Source: JAFAZJ01 sp964437145
GTDB taxonomy: Bacteria; Pseudomonadota; Alphaproteobacteria; Reyranellales; Reyranellaceae
Direction of reading: 5' to 3'
Length of the DNA stretch: 64,000 nucleotides
Assembly: GCA_964437145.1 (NCBI GenBank)
Contig: CAYTFW010000006.1
Location: 1 to 64,000, forward strand
Below, one piece after another: positions 9,071 to 19,669 of this stretch. Made by a program: the position numbers and the translations under genes. Within the stretch, counting starts at the first letter, position 1. Each line of letters opens with the position of its first letter. A model generated the notes under the pieces. That model was given only the letters and a program-made list of their open reading frames with translations, made no database searches and had not been told where the DNA came from.

Positions 9071-9196
9071 GCGCTCCACCGCCACATGTCATGAATCAAA
9101 TTGCACCGCGACAATGCCCGTGCCAGCATCGCCACAACCAACAAGAATGGGAGTGGCGCGACAAGGGAGAGGGCAACGCCGTCAGTCATCAGTTGA

Positions 9197-9211
9197 GGCA
9201 CGCTTCTTGCT
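9197..9211 (+). promoter_or_regulatory. Sigma-54-like promoter (-24/-12)
   Basis: The sequence GGCACG-CTTC-TTGCT has GG and GC dinucleotides exactly 12 bases apart and matches the RpoN consensus at all positions except the first T of TGGCACG, which is A here. It lies 69-83 bases ahead of the second binding-protein start codon. This would place the transporter under nitrogen control (NtrC-type activator), a sensible role, but no activator site was recognised. Confidence 0.6.
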
Positions 9212-9279
9212 GCGGCACCCGTTCACTGGTTAGACGGACGAACGGTTCGGACGGAACGAACACGACAGGGAGAGATTGT

Positions 9280-10308
9280 ATGCGCATTATCCGCACGCTC
9301 GCGGCCACCGCCGCGTTGGCGACCACTATGGCGGTCGCCGGCGCCGCCCATGCCGGCAAGGACCTTGACGCGATCAAGGCCCGCGGCCAGCTGATCTGCG
9401 GCGTCGGCCCGAGCAGCGCCGGCTTCTATCTGCTGGGCTCCGACGGCAAGTGGAGCGGCATCGACGTCGATGTCTGCCGCGCCATCGCCGCCGCGATCCT
9501 CGGCGACTCGGAAAAGGTCAGGTACGTCCCGGCCAGCGCCCAGCAGCGCTTCCAGCAGGTGCAGTCGGGCGAGGTCGACCTGCTGTCGCGCACGACGACG
9601 TGGACGTTGACCCGCGACACCGCGCTGGGCCTCGATTTCGGCCACGTCACCGTCTATGACGGCCAGGGCTTCATGGTGCCGAAGAAGCTCGGCGTGAAGA
9701 GCGCCAAGGATCTCAAGGGCGCCACGGTCTGCGTGCAGCCCGGCACCACCACCGAGCTCAACCTCGCCGACTACTTCCGCGCCAACAAGATGGACTTCAA
9801 GTCGGTGGTGATCGAGAGCCGCGACGAGCTCGAGCAGGCCTTCTACAACGGCCGTTGCGACGTCTATACCAACGACGCCACGGGCCTCGCCTCCTCGCGC
9901 GCCACCCGCGCGCCCAAGCCGGACGACTACGTCCTACTGCCCGAGCTGATCTCCAAGGAGCCGCTGGCGCCGGCCTTCCGGCACGGCGACAACCAGTTCG
10001 GCGACATCATCCGCTGGGCGGTCTACGCCATGATCGAGGCGGAGGAAAAGGGCATCACCTCGAAGAACGTCGACGAGATGAAGAACAGCCCCGATCCGCA
10101 GATCAAGCGCCTGCTGGGCGTCACGCCGGGCATGGGCAAGGCGCTGGGCGTCGACGAGGAATGGGCCTATCGCATCATCAAGCAGGTCGGCAACTACGGC
10201 GAGTCGTTCGAGCGCAATCTCGGCGCCGGCAGTGCGCTGAAGCTCGACCGCGGCTTGAACAAGCTGTGGACCCAGGGCGGTATCCAGTACGCGCCGCCGG
10301 TGCGCTAG
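9280..10308 (+). CDS. aapJ: Amino-acid ABC transporter substrate-binding protein (second copy)
   Basis: A 342-residue periplasmic binding protein of the AapJ family with a signal peptide (MRIIRTLAATAALATTM... ending AHA). It is a paralogue of the preceding gene: the blocks FMVPKKLGVKSAK and QPGTTTELNLADYFRANKMD are identical, while the ligand-facing segments differ (for example VTVYDGQG versus VTYYDGQG and PSSAGFYLLGSDGK versus STGLAGFSLADSKGE). ATG 9280 follows a GGGAGAG site. It is the copy closest to the permease genes and lies behind a sigma-54-like promoter. Different ligand specificity of the two copies is plausible but inferred. Confidence 0.92.
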   Translation: MRIIRTLAATAALATTMAVAGAAHAGKDLDAIKARGQLICGVGPSSAGFYLLGSDGKWSGIDVDVCRAIAAAILGDSEKVRYVPASAQQRFQQVQSGEVDLLSRTTTWTLTRDTALGLDFGHVTVYDGQGFMVPKKLGVKSAKDLKGATVCVQPGTTTELNLADYFRANKMDFKSVVIESRDELEQAFYNGRCDVYTNDATGLASSRATRAPKPDDYVLLPELISKEPLAPAFRHGDNQFGDIIRWAVYAMIEAEEKGITSKNVDEMKNSPDPQIKRLLGVTPGMGKALGVDEEWAYRIIKQVGNYGESFERNLGAGSALKLDRGLNKLWTQGGIQYAPPVR

Positions 10309-10316
10309 CCATCAGC

Positions 10317-10346
10317 GGGCGCCGTCGGCCGACGCCGGCGGCGCCC
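10317..10346 (+). terminator. GC hairpin between binding protein and permease genes
   Basis: GGGCGCC at 10317 onward pairs with GGCGCCC ending at 10346, with partial pairing inside. Only a weak T run follows, so it probably attenuates transcription or stabilises the binding-protein mRNA rather than ending the operon fully, a common arrangement in ABC transporter operons. Confidence 0.5.
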
Positions 10347-10379
10347 GTCTTGTATCTGCGCAGCTCCTGAGGTCCGACG

Positions 10380-11573
10380 ATGACCGTCGACGCCCGCTTC
10401 GAAAGCGCTCCGCCAAAACCAAGAGTAGCGCCTTGGAACGACCCGGTGATTCGTGGCTGGTTCTTCCAGCTCTTCGTCATCGGCCTGTTTGTCCTGCTGG
10501 TTGTCTATCTCGTGCAGAACACGATGGCCAACCTGGAGCGGCAGAAGATCGCCAGCGGCTTCGGCTTCCTCGAGAAGGAGGCGGGCTTCGAGATCGGCGA
10601 CACGATCATCCCCTACTCCGCCGCCGACACCTATGGCCGCGCTCTTTTGGTCGGCCTCGTCAATACCTTGCGCGTGGCGGTCATCGGCATCGTGCTGGCC
10701 ACCATCCTCGGCACGCTGATCGGCATCGGTCGGCTGTCGAGCAACTGGCTGCTGGCCAAGATCTGCGAGATCTATGTCGAGGCGTTCCGCAACGTGCCGC
10801 TGCTGCTGTGGCTGCTGCTGATCGCCAAGTACATCCGCGAATCGCTACCGGGGCCACGTCAGGCGTGGAATCTGTTCGACGCGTTCTTCATGTCCAACCG
10901 CGGCCTCTATATGCCGGTGCCGGTGGCCGATCCGGTGCATCCCTATATCGGGCTCGCTTTCCTCGTCGGCATCGGCGTGGCCTGGGCGGTCGCTCGCTGG
11001 GCGCGCAAGCGCCAGGAGCTGACCGGCCAGCAATTCCCACGCATCTGGGCCGGCTTTGGCATCATCATCGGCCTGCCGCTGCTCGTCTGGCTGCTCGGCG
11101 GCGCGCCGACGAAGCTCAGCGTGCCGGCGCTCTCGGGCTTCAACTTCGCCGGCGGCTCGGTGCTGCAGCCGGAGTTCATCGCCCTGCTGGTCGGCCTGGT
11201 GCTCTACACCTCGGCCTTCATCGCCGAGATCGTGCGCTCGGGTATCCTCGCCATCCATCGCGGCCAGACCGAGGCGGCGCTGGCGACCGGGCAAACGCGC
11301 GGCCAGGTCATGCGACTGGTGCTGCTGCCGCAGGCGATGCGCGTGATCGTGCCGCCGATGACCAGCCAGTACCTCAACATCACCAAGAACAGCTCGCTGG
11401 CGATCGCCATCGGCTATCCCGACCTGGTCGCTTCGGTGAACGTCACCATCAACCAGACCGGCCAGGCGATCGAGGGCATCCTGTTCATCATGGCCGCGTA
11501 CCTCAGTGTCAGCCTGTCGATCTCGCTGTTCATGAACTGGTACAATAAAAAAATCGCTCTGGTGGAGCGCTAG
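10380..11573 (+). CDS. aapQ: Amino-acid ABC transporter permease AapQ-like
   Basis: A 397-residue inner-membrane permease of the HisMQ family. Hydrophobic helices begin at about residues 24-44 (FFQLFVIGLFVLLVVYLV), and the C-terminal part holds the ATPase-contacting EAA loop (QTEAALATGQTRGQVMRLVLLPQAMRV). Its length of about 400 residues with a long insertion between the first helices is typical of AapQ/YhdX rather than of short HisQ-type permeases. It is followed by the second permease after 3 bases and should form a heterodimer with it. Confidence 0.92.
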   Translation: MTVDARFESAPPKPRVAPWNDPVIRGWFFQLFVIGLFVLLVVYLVQNTMANLERQKIASGFGFLEKEAGFEIGDTIIPYSAADTYGRALLVGLVNTLRVAVIGIVLATILGTLIGIGRLSSNWLLAKICEIYVEAFRNVPLLLWLLLIAKYIRESLPGPRQAWNLFDAFFMSNRGLYMPVPVADPVHPYIGLAFLVGIGVAWAVARWARKRQELTGQQFPRIWAGFGIIIGLPLLVWLLGGAPTKLSVPALSGFNFAGGSVLQPEFIALLVGLVLYTSAFIAEIVRSGILAIHRGQTEAALATGQTRGQVMRLVLLPQAMRVIVPPMTSQYLNITKNSSLAIAIGYPDLVASVNVTINQTGQAIEGILFIMAAYLSVSLSISLFMNWYNKKIALVER

Positions 11574-11576
11574 ACC

Positions 11577-12689
11577 ATGGCCGACATCGCCCAGAGCGCA
11601 CCCGCCCGCGTCTACCGCCCGCCGCCGTCCGAGGCGCCGGGCGCCATCGGCTGGATGCGGCGCAACCTGTTCAACAGCGTCGTCAATTCGATCATCACCG
11701 TCGTGCTGGTTGTGTTGATCGGGCTGGGGCTGTGGAACTTCCTCGACTGGGCGCTGTTCAAGTCGGTCGTCAACGCCAAGAACGGGCCGGAATGCGCCAA
11801 GATCAGCCCCGACGGCGCCTGCTGGGCCTTCGTGGTCGAGAAATACCGCCTGATCTTCTTCGGCACCTATCCCTTCGCCGAGCACTGGCGGCCGTTATTC
11901 GCCTGCATCTCCTGCGTCGCCATGCTGATCCTGAGCTGCGACCGGCGGTTCTGGAACTGGTGGCTGGCGGTGATCTGGATCGTCGGCACCGCGGTGACGC
12001 TGACGCTGATGTTCGGCGGCGTTCTGGGCCTCAGCTACGTCGAGACCGCGAAATGGGGTGGCCTGCCGGTGACCCTGATCCTGGCCTCCTACGGCCTGGC
12101 GCTGGCCTTCCCGCTGGGCATCCTGGCGGCGCTGGGCCGGCGCTCGAAGCTGCCGCTGATCAAGGGCCTGTGCGTCGGCTATATCGAGCTGATCCGCGGC
12201 GTGCCGCTGATCTCGCTGCTGATCATGGCCTCGGTGATGTTGCCGTTGTTTCTGCCCACGGGCATGACCATCGACAAGTTCCTGCGCGCGCTGGTGGCGG
12301 TGACCCTGTTCGCCGGCGCCTATATCGCCGAGATCATCCGCGGCGGCCTGCAGTCGATCCCCAAGGGCCAGTACGAGGCCGCCGACGCGATGGGCCTGAA
12401 CTACGCCCAGAAGACGCTGTTCATCATCCTGCCGCAGGCGCTGCAGGTGGTGATCCCGCCGCTGGTCAACACCTTCATCGGCTTCTTCAAGGACACGTCG
12501 CTGGTGCTGATCATCGGCATCTTCGACCTCTTGAACGCCGGCGAGCAGGCGATCGTCGATCGCAACTGGTCGGGCTTCGCCAACGAGATCCACGTCTTCC
12601 TGGCGGTCATCTATTTCATCATGTGTTACTCGATGTCGCGCTACAGCAAGTATCTCGAGCGCGAGATGAACAAGAGCGTGCGGCGCTAA
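11577..12689 (+). CDS. aapM: Amino-acid ABC transporter permease AapM-like
   Basis: A 370-residue permease, partner of the preceding one. It has a cluster of hydrophobic segments from residue 40 onward, a central loop, and the EAA-type segment KGQYEAADAMGLNYAQKTLF followed by IILPQALQVVIPPLVNTFIG. Length matches AapM/YhdY. Translation is probably coupled to the upstream permease (3-base gap), and the ATPase gene follows after 22 bases. Confidence 0.92.
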   Translation: MADIAQSAPARVYRPPPSEAPGAIGWMRRNLFNSVVNSIITVVLVVLIGLGLWNFLDWALFKSVVNAKNGPECAKISPDGACWAFVVEKYRLIFFGTYPFAEHWRPLFACISCVAMLILSCDRRFWNWWLAVIWIVGTAVTLTLMFGGVLGLSYVETAKWGGLPVTLILASYGLALAFPLGILAALGRRSKLPLIKGLCVGYIELIRGVPLISLLIMASVMLPLFLPTGMTIDKFLRALVAVTLFAGAYIAEIIRGGLQSIPKGQYEAADAMGLNYAQKTLFIILPQALQVVIPPLVNTFIGFFKDTSLVLIIGIFDLLNAGEQAIVDRNWSGFANEIHVFLAVIYFIMCYSMSRYSKYLEREMNKSVRR

Positions 12690-12711
12690 GGCCGCGGGGA
12701 CGGAGTTCACG

Positions 12712-13479
<768 letters not shown>

Positions 13480-13485
13480 CGCATG

Positions 13486-13552
13486 CTGTCATCCCGAGCG
13501 TAGCGAGGGATCCAGGCCTCATCGAGATTCCTCGCTACGCTCGGAATGACAG
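13486..13552. repeat. Palindromic intergenic repeat, copy 1
   Basis: A 67-base inverted repeat whose arms read CTGTCATCCCGAGCGTAGCG and its near complement. Other copies in this window are at 41554-41620, 53203-53269, 54154-54237 (diverged) and 55485-55553. All lie between genes. The transcript would fold into a long hairpin. Confidence 0.85.
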
Positions 13553-13581
13553 AAAAGAAAAGCGCGCCCCGCGGGGCGCGC
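13553..13581. terminator. Bidirectional terminator between convergent genes
   Basis: A 9-bp perfect stem GCGCGCCCC/GGGGCGCGC (13562-13570 with 13573-13581) is preceded by AAAAGAAAA, which becomes a T-rich tail for the minus-strand gene, and followed by TTGGCGTTT for the plus strand. It separates the convergent aapP-like and FAH-family genes. Confidence 0.8.
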
Positions 13582-13609
13582 TTGGCGTTTCAGGAGACGA
13601 CGGGCGCTG

Positions 13610-14479
13610 CTACTTGCCGGCCTTGATCGGGTTGCGCAGCACGCCGATCTTCTCGATCTCGACCTCGCAGACGTCACCCGGCTTCATCCACACCGGCGGC
13701 GTGCGGCCGGCGCCGACGCCGGAGGGCGTGCCTGTGATGATGATATCGCCCGGCTCGAGCGTCATGACCTTGGACAGCTCCGACACCAGCGTGACCGTGT
13801 CGAAGATCATGTCCTCGGTGTTGCTGTCCTGCATGACCTCGCCGTTGAGCCGGCACATGATGCGCAGCGGCGCGCCGCCCTTGGGCAGCTCGTCCGAGGT
13901 GACGATGTCGGGGCCGAAGCCGCCGGAGCCGTCGAAGTTCTTGCCGAGCGTGAACTGGCCGCCCGACTTGCGCTGCCAGTCGCGCACCGAGCCGTCGTTG
14001 AACACGCTATAGCCGGCCACCGCCGTGAGCGCCTTCTCCTTGGGGATGTTGCGCGTGCGCTTGCCGATGATCACCGCCAGCTCGGCCTCCCAGTCGTACT
14101 GCTCGGAATGCGTGGTCGAGAGCATCGGCGCGTTGTGCGCCGCCAGCGTGTTGTTGAAGCGGCAGAAGACAATCGGGTAGGCCGGGATCGGGTTGTTGGT
14201 CTCCTCGGCGTGCTTGCGGTAGTTCAGGCCGATGCACAGGATCTTGCCGGGGTTGGGGATCGGCGGCAGGTACTTGGCCTGCTTCTCCTTGACCACGGCG
14301 CCGGCCTTGGGCTTGGCGCAGGCCTTCTTGACCGCGTCCTGCACGGCCTTGCCGCCGGCCAGGATCTCGACGACGGATTTCGGCCCTCTGGGCATCTGCT
14401 TGCTGAGATCGATGATTCCCGCGTCGGTCTTGACGCCGACGACGGCCTTGCCGTCGCGCTGGATGGTGCAAAGGCGCAT
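13610..14479 (-). CDS. Fumarylacetoacetate hydrolase family protein
   Basis: A 289-residue protein with the FAH C-terminal fold. KILCIGLNYRKHAEE marks the domain start, YDWEAELAVIIGK carries the metal-binding E-x-E pair, VFNDGSVRDWQ carries the next acidic ligand, and GDIIITGTPSGVGAG is the family's conserved closing motif. Members hydrolyse or decarboxylate beta-diketone acids, often in aromatic or sugar-acid breakdown; the exact substrate is not evident. ATG 14479 is chosen because RLCTIQRDGK is the usual N-terminus of the group. It is monocistronic between a terminator and the HAD gene. Confidence 0.9.
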   Translation of the reverse strand: MRLCTIQRDGKAVVGVKTDAGIIDLSKQMPRGPKSVVEILAGGKAVQDAVKKACAKPKAGAVVKEKQAKYLPPIPNPGKILCIGLNYRKHAEETNNPIPAYPIVFCRFNNTLAAHNAPMLSTTHSEQYDWEAELAVIIGKRTRNIPKEKALTAVAGYSVFNDGSVRDWQRKSGGQFTLGKNFDGSGGFGPDIVTSDELPKGGAPLRIMCRLNGEVMQDSNTEDMIFDTVTLVSELSKVMTLEPGDIIITGTPSGVGAGRTPPVWMKPGDVCEVEIEKIGVLRNPIKAGK

Positions 14480-14549
14480 CAGAAAATCTCCCCGTATGGC
14501 GGCATCGCCGTCCGGCCGTACAGTCGGCCAGCCGGCGCGCAGGGTCAAG

Positions 14550-15362
14550 CTAACGACGCGCGTCGAGCAACGCGCGAGCCATTTCGGCGAAGCCCGCGCC
14601 CGAACGGGCGCGCGTGATCCAGCGCGGCAGGTGCGGCATCCTGTCGGCGAAATCCGCCACGTTGGCCACGCCCACGGCGTTGGGGAAGAAGCCGAACATC
14701 GGCGAATCGTTGGGCGAGTCGCCGCTGAATACCCACTCGCTTCGGGCGGCCTCCAGATCGACACCGTACAGCTCGGCCATCATCAGCCGCGTCGTGGTCA
14801 GCTTGTCGTAATCGCCAAACCAGCCATTGACGTGGATCGAGCTGATCTTGGCCTGCGCGCCGTGGCGCTCGAAGATGCTGACGATCCGGTCGACCTCGGC
14901 GCGCGGCAGGGCCGGCACGTCCTCGCAGAAATCGATGGCCAGGTCGGCCGCCCGGTATGGCTGGTCCGAGGCGATGCCCGCCCCGGGTACCTCGCGCAGC
15001 ACATCGGCCTTCACCGCCTCCAGGCGCCGCCGCCCCTCGGCGCGCGTCGCCTCGTCCTGGACATAGCGGGTACGCAGCCGACCGGCCGACCGATCGAGCC
15101 ACATCCAGAAGGCGCCGTTCTCGCCGATCACGGCGTCGACCGGCCAGAACCGGGCGATCAGATCGCACCAGCCCGCCGGCCGGCCGGTCACCGGGATCAC
15201 CATCAGCCCGGCCACCTTCAGCCGCTCCAGCGCCGCATAAGCCTCGCCGGTCAGCCGGCTGTCGGTCGAGACGGTCTCGTCGATATCGGTGAAGACACCG
15301 CGGACGGCGCGGCGGTCGGCGGCGGAAAACTCGGCGATCGGCCGTATCGTCAGCTGAAACAC
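14550..15362 (-). CDS. HAD-IIB family hydrolase
   Basis: A 270-residue haloacid-dehalogenase superfamily phosphatase. Motif I FTDIDET places the nucleophile and general acid at Asp26 and Asp28, and GDSPNDSPMF near residue 216 is motif IV. The C2-type cap with an S/T motif VIPVTGRPAGW resembles sugar-phosphate phosphatases (sucrose- or mannosyl-phosphoglycerate-like), but the substrate is unknown. A GTG start at 15362 is preferred; it overlaps the upstream gene's end by 13 bases, so they are probably translated together. Confidence 0.82.
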   Translation of the reverse strand: MFQLTIRPIAEFSAADRRAVRGVFTDIDETVSTDSRLTGEAYAALERLKVAGLMVIPVTGRPAGWCDLIARFWPVDAVIGENGAFWMWLDRSAGRLRTRYVQDEATRAEGRRRLEAVKADVLREVPGAGIASDQPYRAADLAIDFCEDVPALPRAEVDRIVSIFERHGAQAKISSIHVNGWFGDYDKLTTTRLMMAELYGVDLEAARSEWVFSGDSPNDSPMFGFFPNAVGVANVADFADRMPHLPRWITRARSGAGFAEMARALLDARR

Positions 15363-15832
15363 AGACGCTCTCCAAACCAGGCAGGGTCGACATGGGAGGG
15401 GAACTCGACGCTGCCCTTGCTGAAAATCGAGTGCCATCGTGGAAACCAGAAATACACCGTTCTCGGCCCCTCTCCGGCGATGAGCTCCGGCCATAGCGGC
15501 AAGGCCGCTTCGATATCGACGGCGATATGCCGCACGACGTCTTCGCGCAGCCGCGCGGCCGGCACCTTCCGCAAGCCATGGGGGAACACGAAGAGCCGGC
15601 CATCCTGCTGGCGGCCCTCGCTGGCGTTCTCGCCGCCGGTATTGACCAGGAACGGAAAGGCCAGCGAGCGCGCGACATAGGCGAAGCCGACCTCTCCGGC
15701 GGGCTCCCAGCTGCCTTCCGTCGTCCAGTGGATGAGGACGCCGCGCGCATCATCCACAGCGCAGTCCTGCAGCCGCTGAGGCGCGCCCGGGTCGTAGCGA
15801 TCCCGCAATGGGCGGCGGTCGAGCCTGATCAT
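15350..15832 (-). CDS. Hypothetical protein in operon with HAD hydrolase
   Basis: A 160-residue protein that I do not recognise. It has no signal peptide or membrane segment. It is rich in Trp and Phe in its second half (VYFWFPRWHSIF) and has a mixed alpha/beta look. It overlaps the HAD gene by 13 bases, so the two products may act together. The gap to the divergent purB gene is 76 bases and probably contains both promoters. Confidence 0.65.
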   Translation of the reverse strand: MIRLDRRPLRDRYDPGAPQRLQDCAVDDARGVLIHWTTEGSWEPAGEVGFAYVARSLAFPFLVNTGGENASEGRQQDGRLFVFPHGLRKVPAARLREDVVRHIAVDIEAALPLWPELIAGEGPRTVYFWFPRWHSIFSKGSVEFPSHVDPAWFGERLCFS

Positions 15833-15908
15833 CGAGCATCCACAGTTACCATGGCGGTCGTATAGGCAAGGGGGTAAAAGACCTCGAAAAAAAGCGCCCG
15901 AGGCCTCG

Positions 15909-17230
<1,322 letters not shown>

Positions 17231-17234
<4 letters not shown>

Positions 17235-17674
17235 GAAGGTATCCTTCCGGCGTCGTCCGCAGCGCCCAAACGCGCTCGCAAATCCCGTGCGTTGAGAATC
17301 ATCGTCGTCTTCCACGCCGCCGCAGGGAAATGGGCGAGGTTGCCCGTGACGAGATAGTGCGCGTTCGCCGCGTCGGCGCACGCCACGAAGTCGTTGTCGG
17401 AAGCGTCAAGCACGCAGAAGTCGATGCCGGGTGTCGGCTCGACGCGGTGTGACGCCGCAAACAGATCCTCCAGGAACTTTTGAACGAGACCAGGAGGGAA
17501 CCTGAACTTTGGTCTCGTCAAGACGTCCGCATACTCCGCCACAATGGCATCGGTCACAAAGAGCGCCGCCGGTGGCCGCAACGCATAACGCAGCGCCCAT
17601 GCCTCATTACCGTTCGGCTTCAGCGCGGCGGAAACGATAACGTTCGTGTCTAGAACGAGTCTTGTTTCACTCAC
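17231..17674 (-). CDS. PIN domain toxin
   Basis: A 147-residue PIN-domain protein, probably an RNase toxin. Acidic residues expected to bind magnesium are Asp9 in LVLDTNV, Glu47 in AEYADVL, and Asp93/Asp95 in DASDNDF; the last motif reads VTGNLAHFP, where Asn replaces the Asp seen in many PIN toxins but is usual in this subgroup. The start is GTG 17674, overlapping the antitoxin stop by four bases (GTGA), the standard coupling in toxin-antitoxin pairs. The 3' end overlaps the purB stop codon. Confidence 0.85.
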
Positions 17675-17862
17675 GAACGGCTTTGCTTCCGCACACGTCT
17701 CGCCGCCGCGATTTCCCGCCGGATCTCTTCCTCGGTAATCTTGTCGGCGCCGGTAGCGGCCGCGATCCTTTGCATGGCGCGCAAGGATTCAAGCGCCTTC
17801 GCGCTCTTTGTGCGCGACGGGGCGGCGACGGGCTTACGCGACGGTGGCGAGGCGGCCGGCAT
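17671..17862 (-). CDS. Antitoxin of PIN toxin-antitoxin pair
   Basis: A 63-residue basic protein ending in KITEEEIRREIAAARRVRK, the charged C-terminal helix typical of antitoxins paired with PIN toxins. ATG 17862 is chosen because a GGAGA site lies 7 bases ahead of it; longer in-frame extensions to 17913 lack such a site. It is translated just ahead of the toxin with a four-base overlap. The protein is expected to bind the toxin and the pair's own promoter. Confidence 0.72.
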   Translation of the reverse strand: MPAASPPSRKPVAAPSRTKSAKALESLRAMQRIAAATGADKITEEEIRREIAAARRVRKQSRS

Positions 17863-17909
17863 TTGAAGTCTCCAATTCGCAACAAACATAATCACGCCCG
17901 GCTTCTTGT

Positions 17910-19667
17910 TCAATGTCCCGCGAGCCCCAACGCCTGTCGCCGTAGACCGGTAGCCATCGCGTCAACGCTGCGCCCGTCGGCGCTCAGCACCACGCCATAG
18001 ACGTCGTTGGCGGCCTTGGGGCTGACGACTTCGTCGCGCACGTCGCGCAGCACGCGCTCGGGATCGCGCTCCAGCGGGCTGCCCCAGCCGCCACCGCCGG
18101 GTGACAGCGCGCGCTCGGTCAGTGGCTGCGCGATGCGGCGCACGGCGTACTTCGGCGCGGCCATCACCGTGCCGTCGGCGAGCGTCAGCTCCATCTTGCC
18201 CGGCGCCCCCGTGCCACCGCCCTGGATGCCGAAGCCGGTCTGGTAGTTCAGCCCCTCGCCGCGGAACGAGTACTCCGCCGGCTCGAGCACCTCGACCTCA
18301 TATTGGATGCCGGTGCCGCCGCGATACTTGCCGGCGCCGGCGGCATCGGTGCGGAACTCGTGCTTGGTGATCCGCAGCGGATAGCTGCGCTCGTAGCCCT
18401 CGACGTTGGGAATGGTCAGGCCGCCGAGCGCGATCAGGTGGCCGATCTGGTTGAAGCCGTCGCGGCCGTCGACCGCGCCGCCGCCGGCCATCGAATGCCA
18501 GTGATAGGCGACGTAGGGGCGGTCAGTGCCGATGCGCCCGGCGCTGCCGTTGTGGATGCTCTTGCCCCAGCCGGCGCAGGCGCGCTCGGGCGAGGCCTTG
18601 CCCAGCGCGTTCCAGATCGCGTGCACGATCTCGTGCGCGATGAACACGGTGTTCATTGTCATGGCCGCCGGCGGCCGCGCGTTCACGATCGTGCCCTCGG
18701 GCGCGATGATCTTCACGCAGCGGAATGTGCCCTCGTTGCGCGGCAGCGCGGGATCGAAAAACGAAGCCAGCGCCATGTAGACCGCAGACCAGGTATTGGC
18801 GACCGAGCTGTTCTTGAAGCCCCTGATCTGCGGATCGGTGCCAGTGAAGTCGACGGTGAGCCCGTCGTCGCGCAGGTCGAGCGCGACACGAATCCACACA
18901 TCGCGCGTCTCGAAGCAATCGTTGTCGGTGCGCTCCTCGCCGCGCCACACGCCCCGGGGCAGGCTGGCCAGCGCGTTGCGGAAGCTGCGATCGGCATGCG
19001 CCAGCACGCCCTCGATCAGCACCAGGCCGCGCCGCAGCCCGTATTCCTCGAGTAGCGCGCGCAGCCGTTCGGCGCCGATCTGCGTCGAGCCCATCATCGC
19101 GCGCACGTCGCCGTCCAGCAGCTCCGGCGTGCGGCAGTTGAGCTTCAGCAGCGCCCAGAGGTCCTCGCGCAACACGCCGCGCTCGACCAGCTTCAGCACC
19201 GGCAGCCGGATGCCCTCGTGATAGATCTCGGTGGCCTCCGAATTGTAGGTGCCGGCCGCGCCGCCGCCGATATCGGATTGATGCGCGCGGTTGCAGGCGA
19301 AGGCCGCAAGCGTGCCCTCGACGAAGACCGGCCGCGCGATCACCCAGTCCGGCAGGTGGTTGCCGCCGGCCTCGTAGGGATCGTTGAGCAGGAAGACGTC
19401 CTCGGGCTCGATGCGCCCGCCGAAGGTCTTGAGCACGGCTCGCACCGCGAAGCCGCCGCCGCCGGTGTGGATCGGGATACCATCGGCCTGGCTGATCAGG
19501 GTACCGTGCGCATCGGCGAGGAAGCACGAGAAGTCGTGGCTCTGGTTGAAGATCGGGCTGCGCGCGGTGCGCGTCATCACCCAGCCCATCTGGCGGCTGA
19601 TGTGATCGAGCCGGTTCTGCACCAGCGCCAACGCGATGGGATCGAGCGTGGTCGGATCGACGGTCAT
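17910..19667 (-). CDS. hyuB: Hydantoinase/oxoprolinase subunit B
   Basis: A 585-residue Hydantoinase_B protein. It opens with DPIALALVQNRLDHISRQMG and contains HDFSCFLAD, NDPYEAGGNHLPD and the C-terminal RGGTGIQYEVEV block typical of the B subunit. With the A subunit it forms an ATP-dependent amidohydrolase acting on hydantoins, 5-oxoproline or similar cyclic amides in the cytoplasm. ATG 19667 is chosen; the upstream extension lies inside hyuA. Only two bases separate it from the hyuA stop codon. Confidence 0.9.
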   Translation of the reverse strand: MTVDPTTLDPIALALVQNRLDHISRQMGWVMTRTARSPIFNQSHDFSCFLADAHGTLISQADGIPIHTGGGGFAVRAVLKTFGGRIEPEDVFLLNDPYEAGGNHLPDWVIARPVFVEGTLAAFACNRAHQSDIGGGAAGTYNSEATEIYHEGIRLPVLKLVERGVLREDLWALLKLNCRTPELLDGDVRAMMGSTQIGAERLRALLEEYGLRRGLVLIEGVLAHADRSFRNALASLPRGVWRGEERTDNDCFETRDVWIRVALDLRDDGLTVDFTGTDPQIRGFKNSSVANTWSAVYMALASFFDPALPRNEGTFRCVKIIAPEGTIVNARPPAAMTMNTVFIAHEIVHAIWNALGKASPERACAGWGKSIHNGSAGRIGTDRPYVAYHWHSMAGGGAVDGRDGFNQIGHLIALGGLTIPNVEGYERSYPLRITKHEFRTDAAGAGKYRGGTGIQYEVEVLEPAEYSFRGEGLNYQTGFGIQGGGTGAPGKMELTLADGTVMAAPKYAVRRIAQPLTERALSPGGGGWGSPLERDPERVLRDVRDEVVSPKAANDVYGVVLSADGRSVDAMATGLRRQALGLAGH

Positions 19668-19669
19668 GG

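Noticed and set aside
7976..10308. Tandem binding proteins as an assembly duplication
   Set aside because: The two copies differ throughout in signal peptide, ligand segments and flanking DNA, so they are real diverged paralogues.
17667..17885. 72-residue alternative frame over the antitoxin
   Set aside because: It lacks the antitoxin-like C-terminal helix and the coupling with the toxin start seen in the chosen frame.
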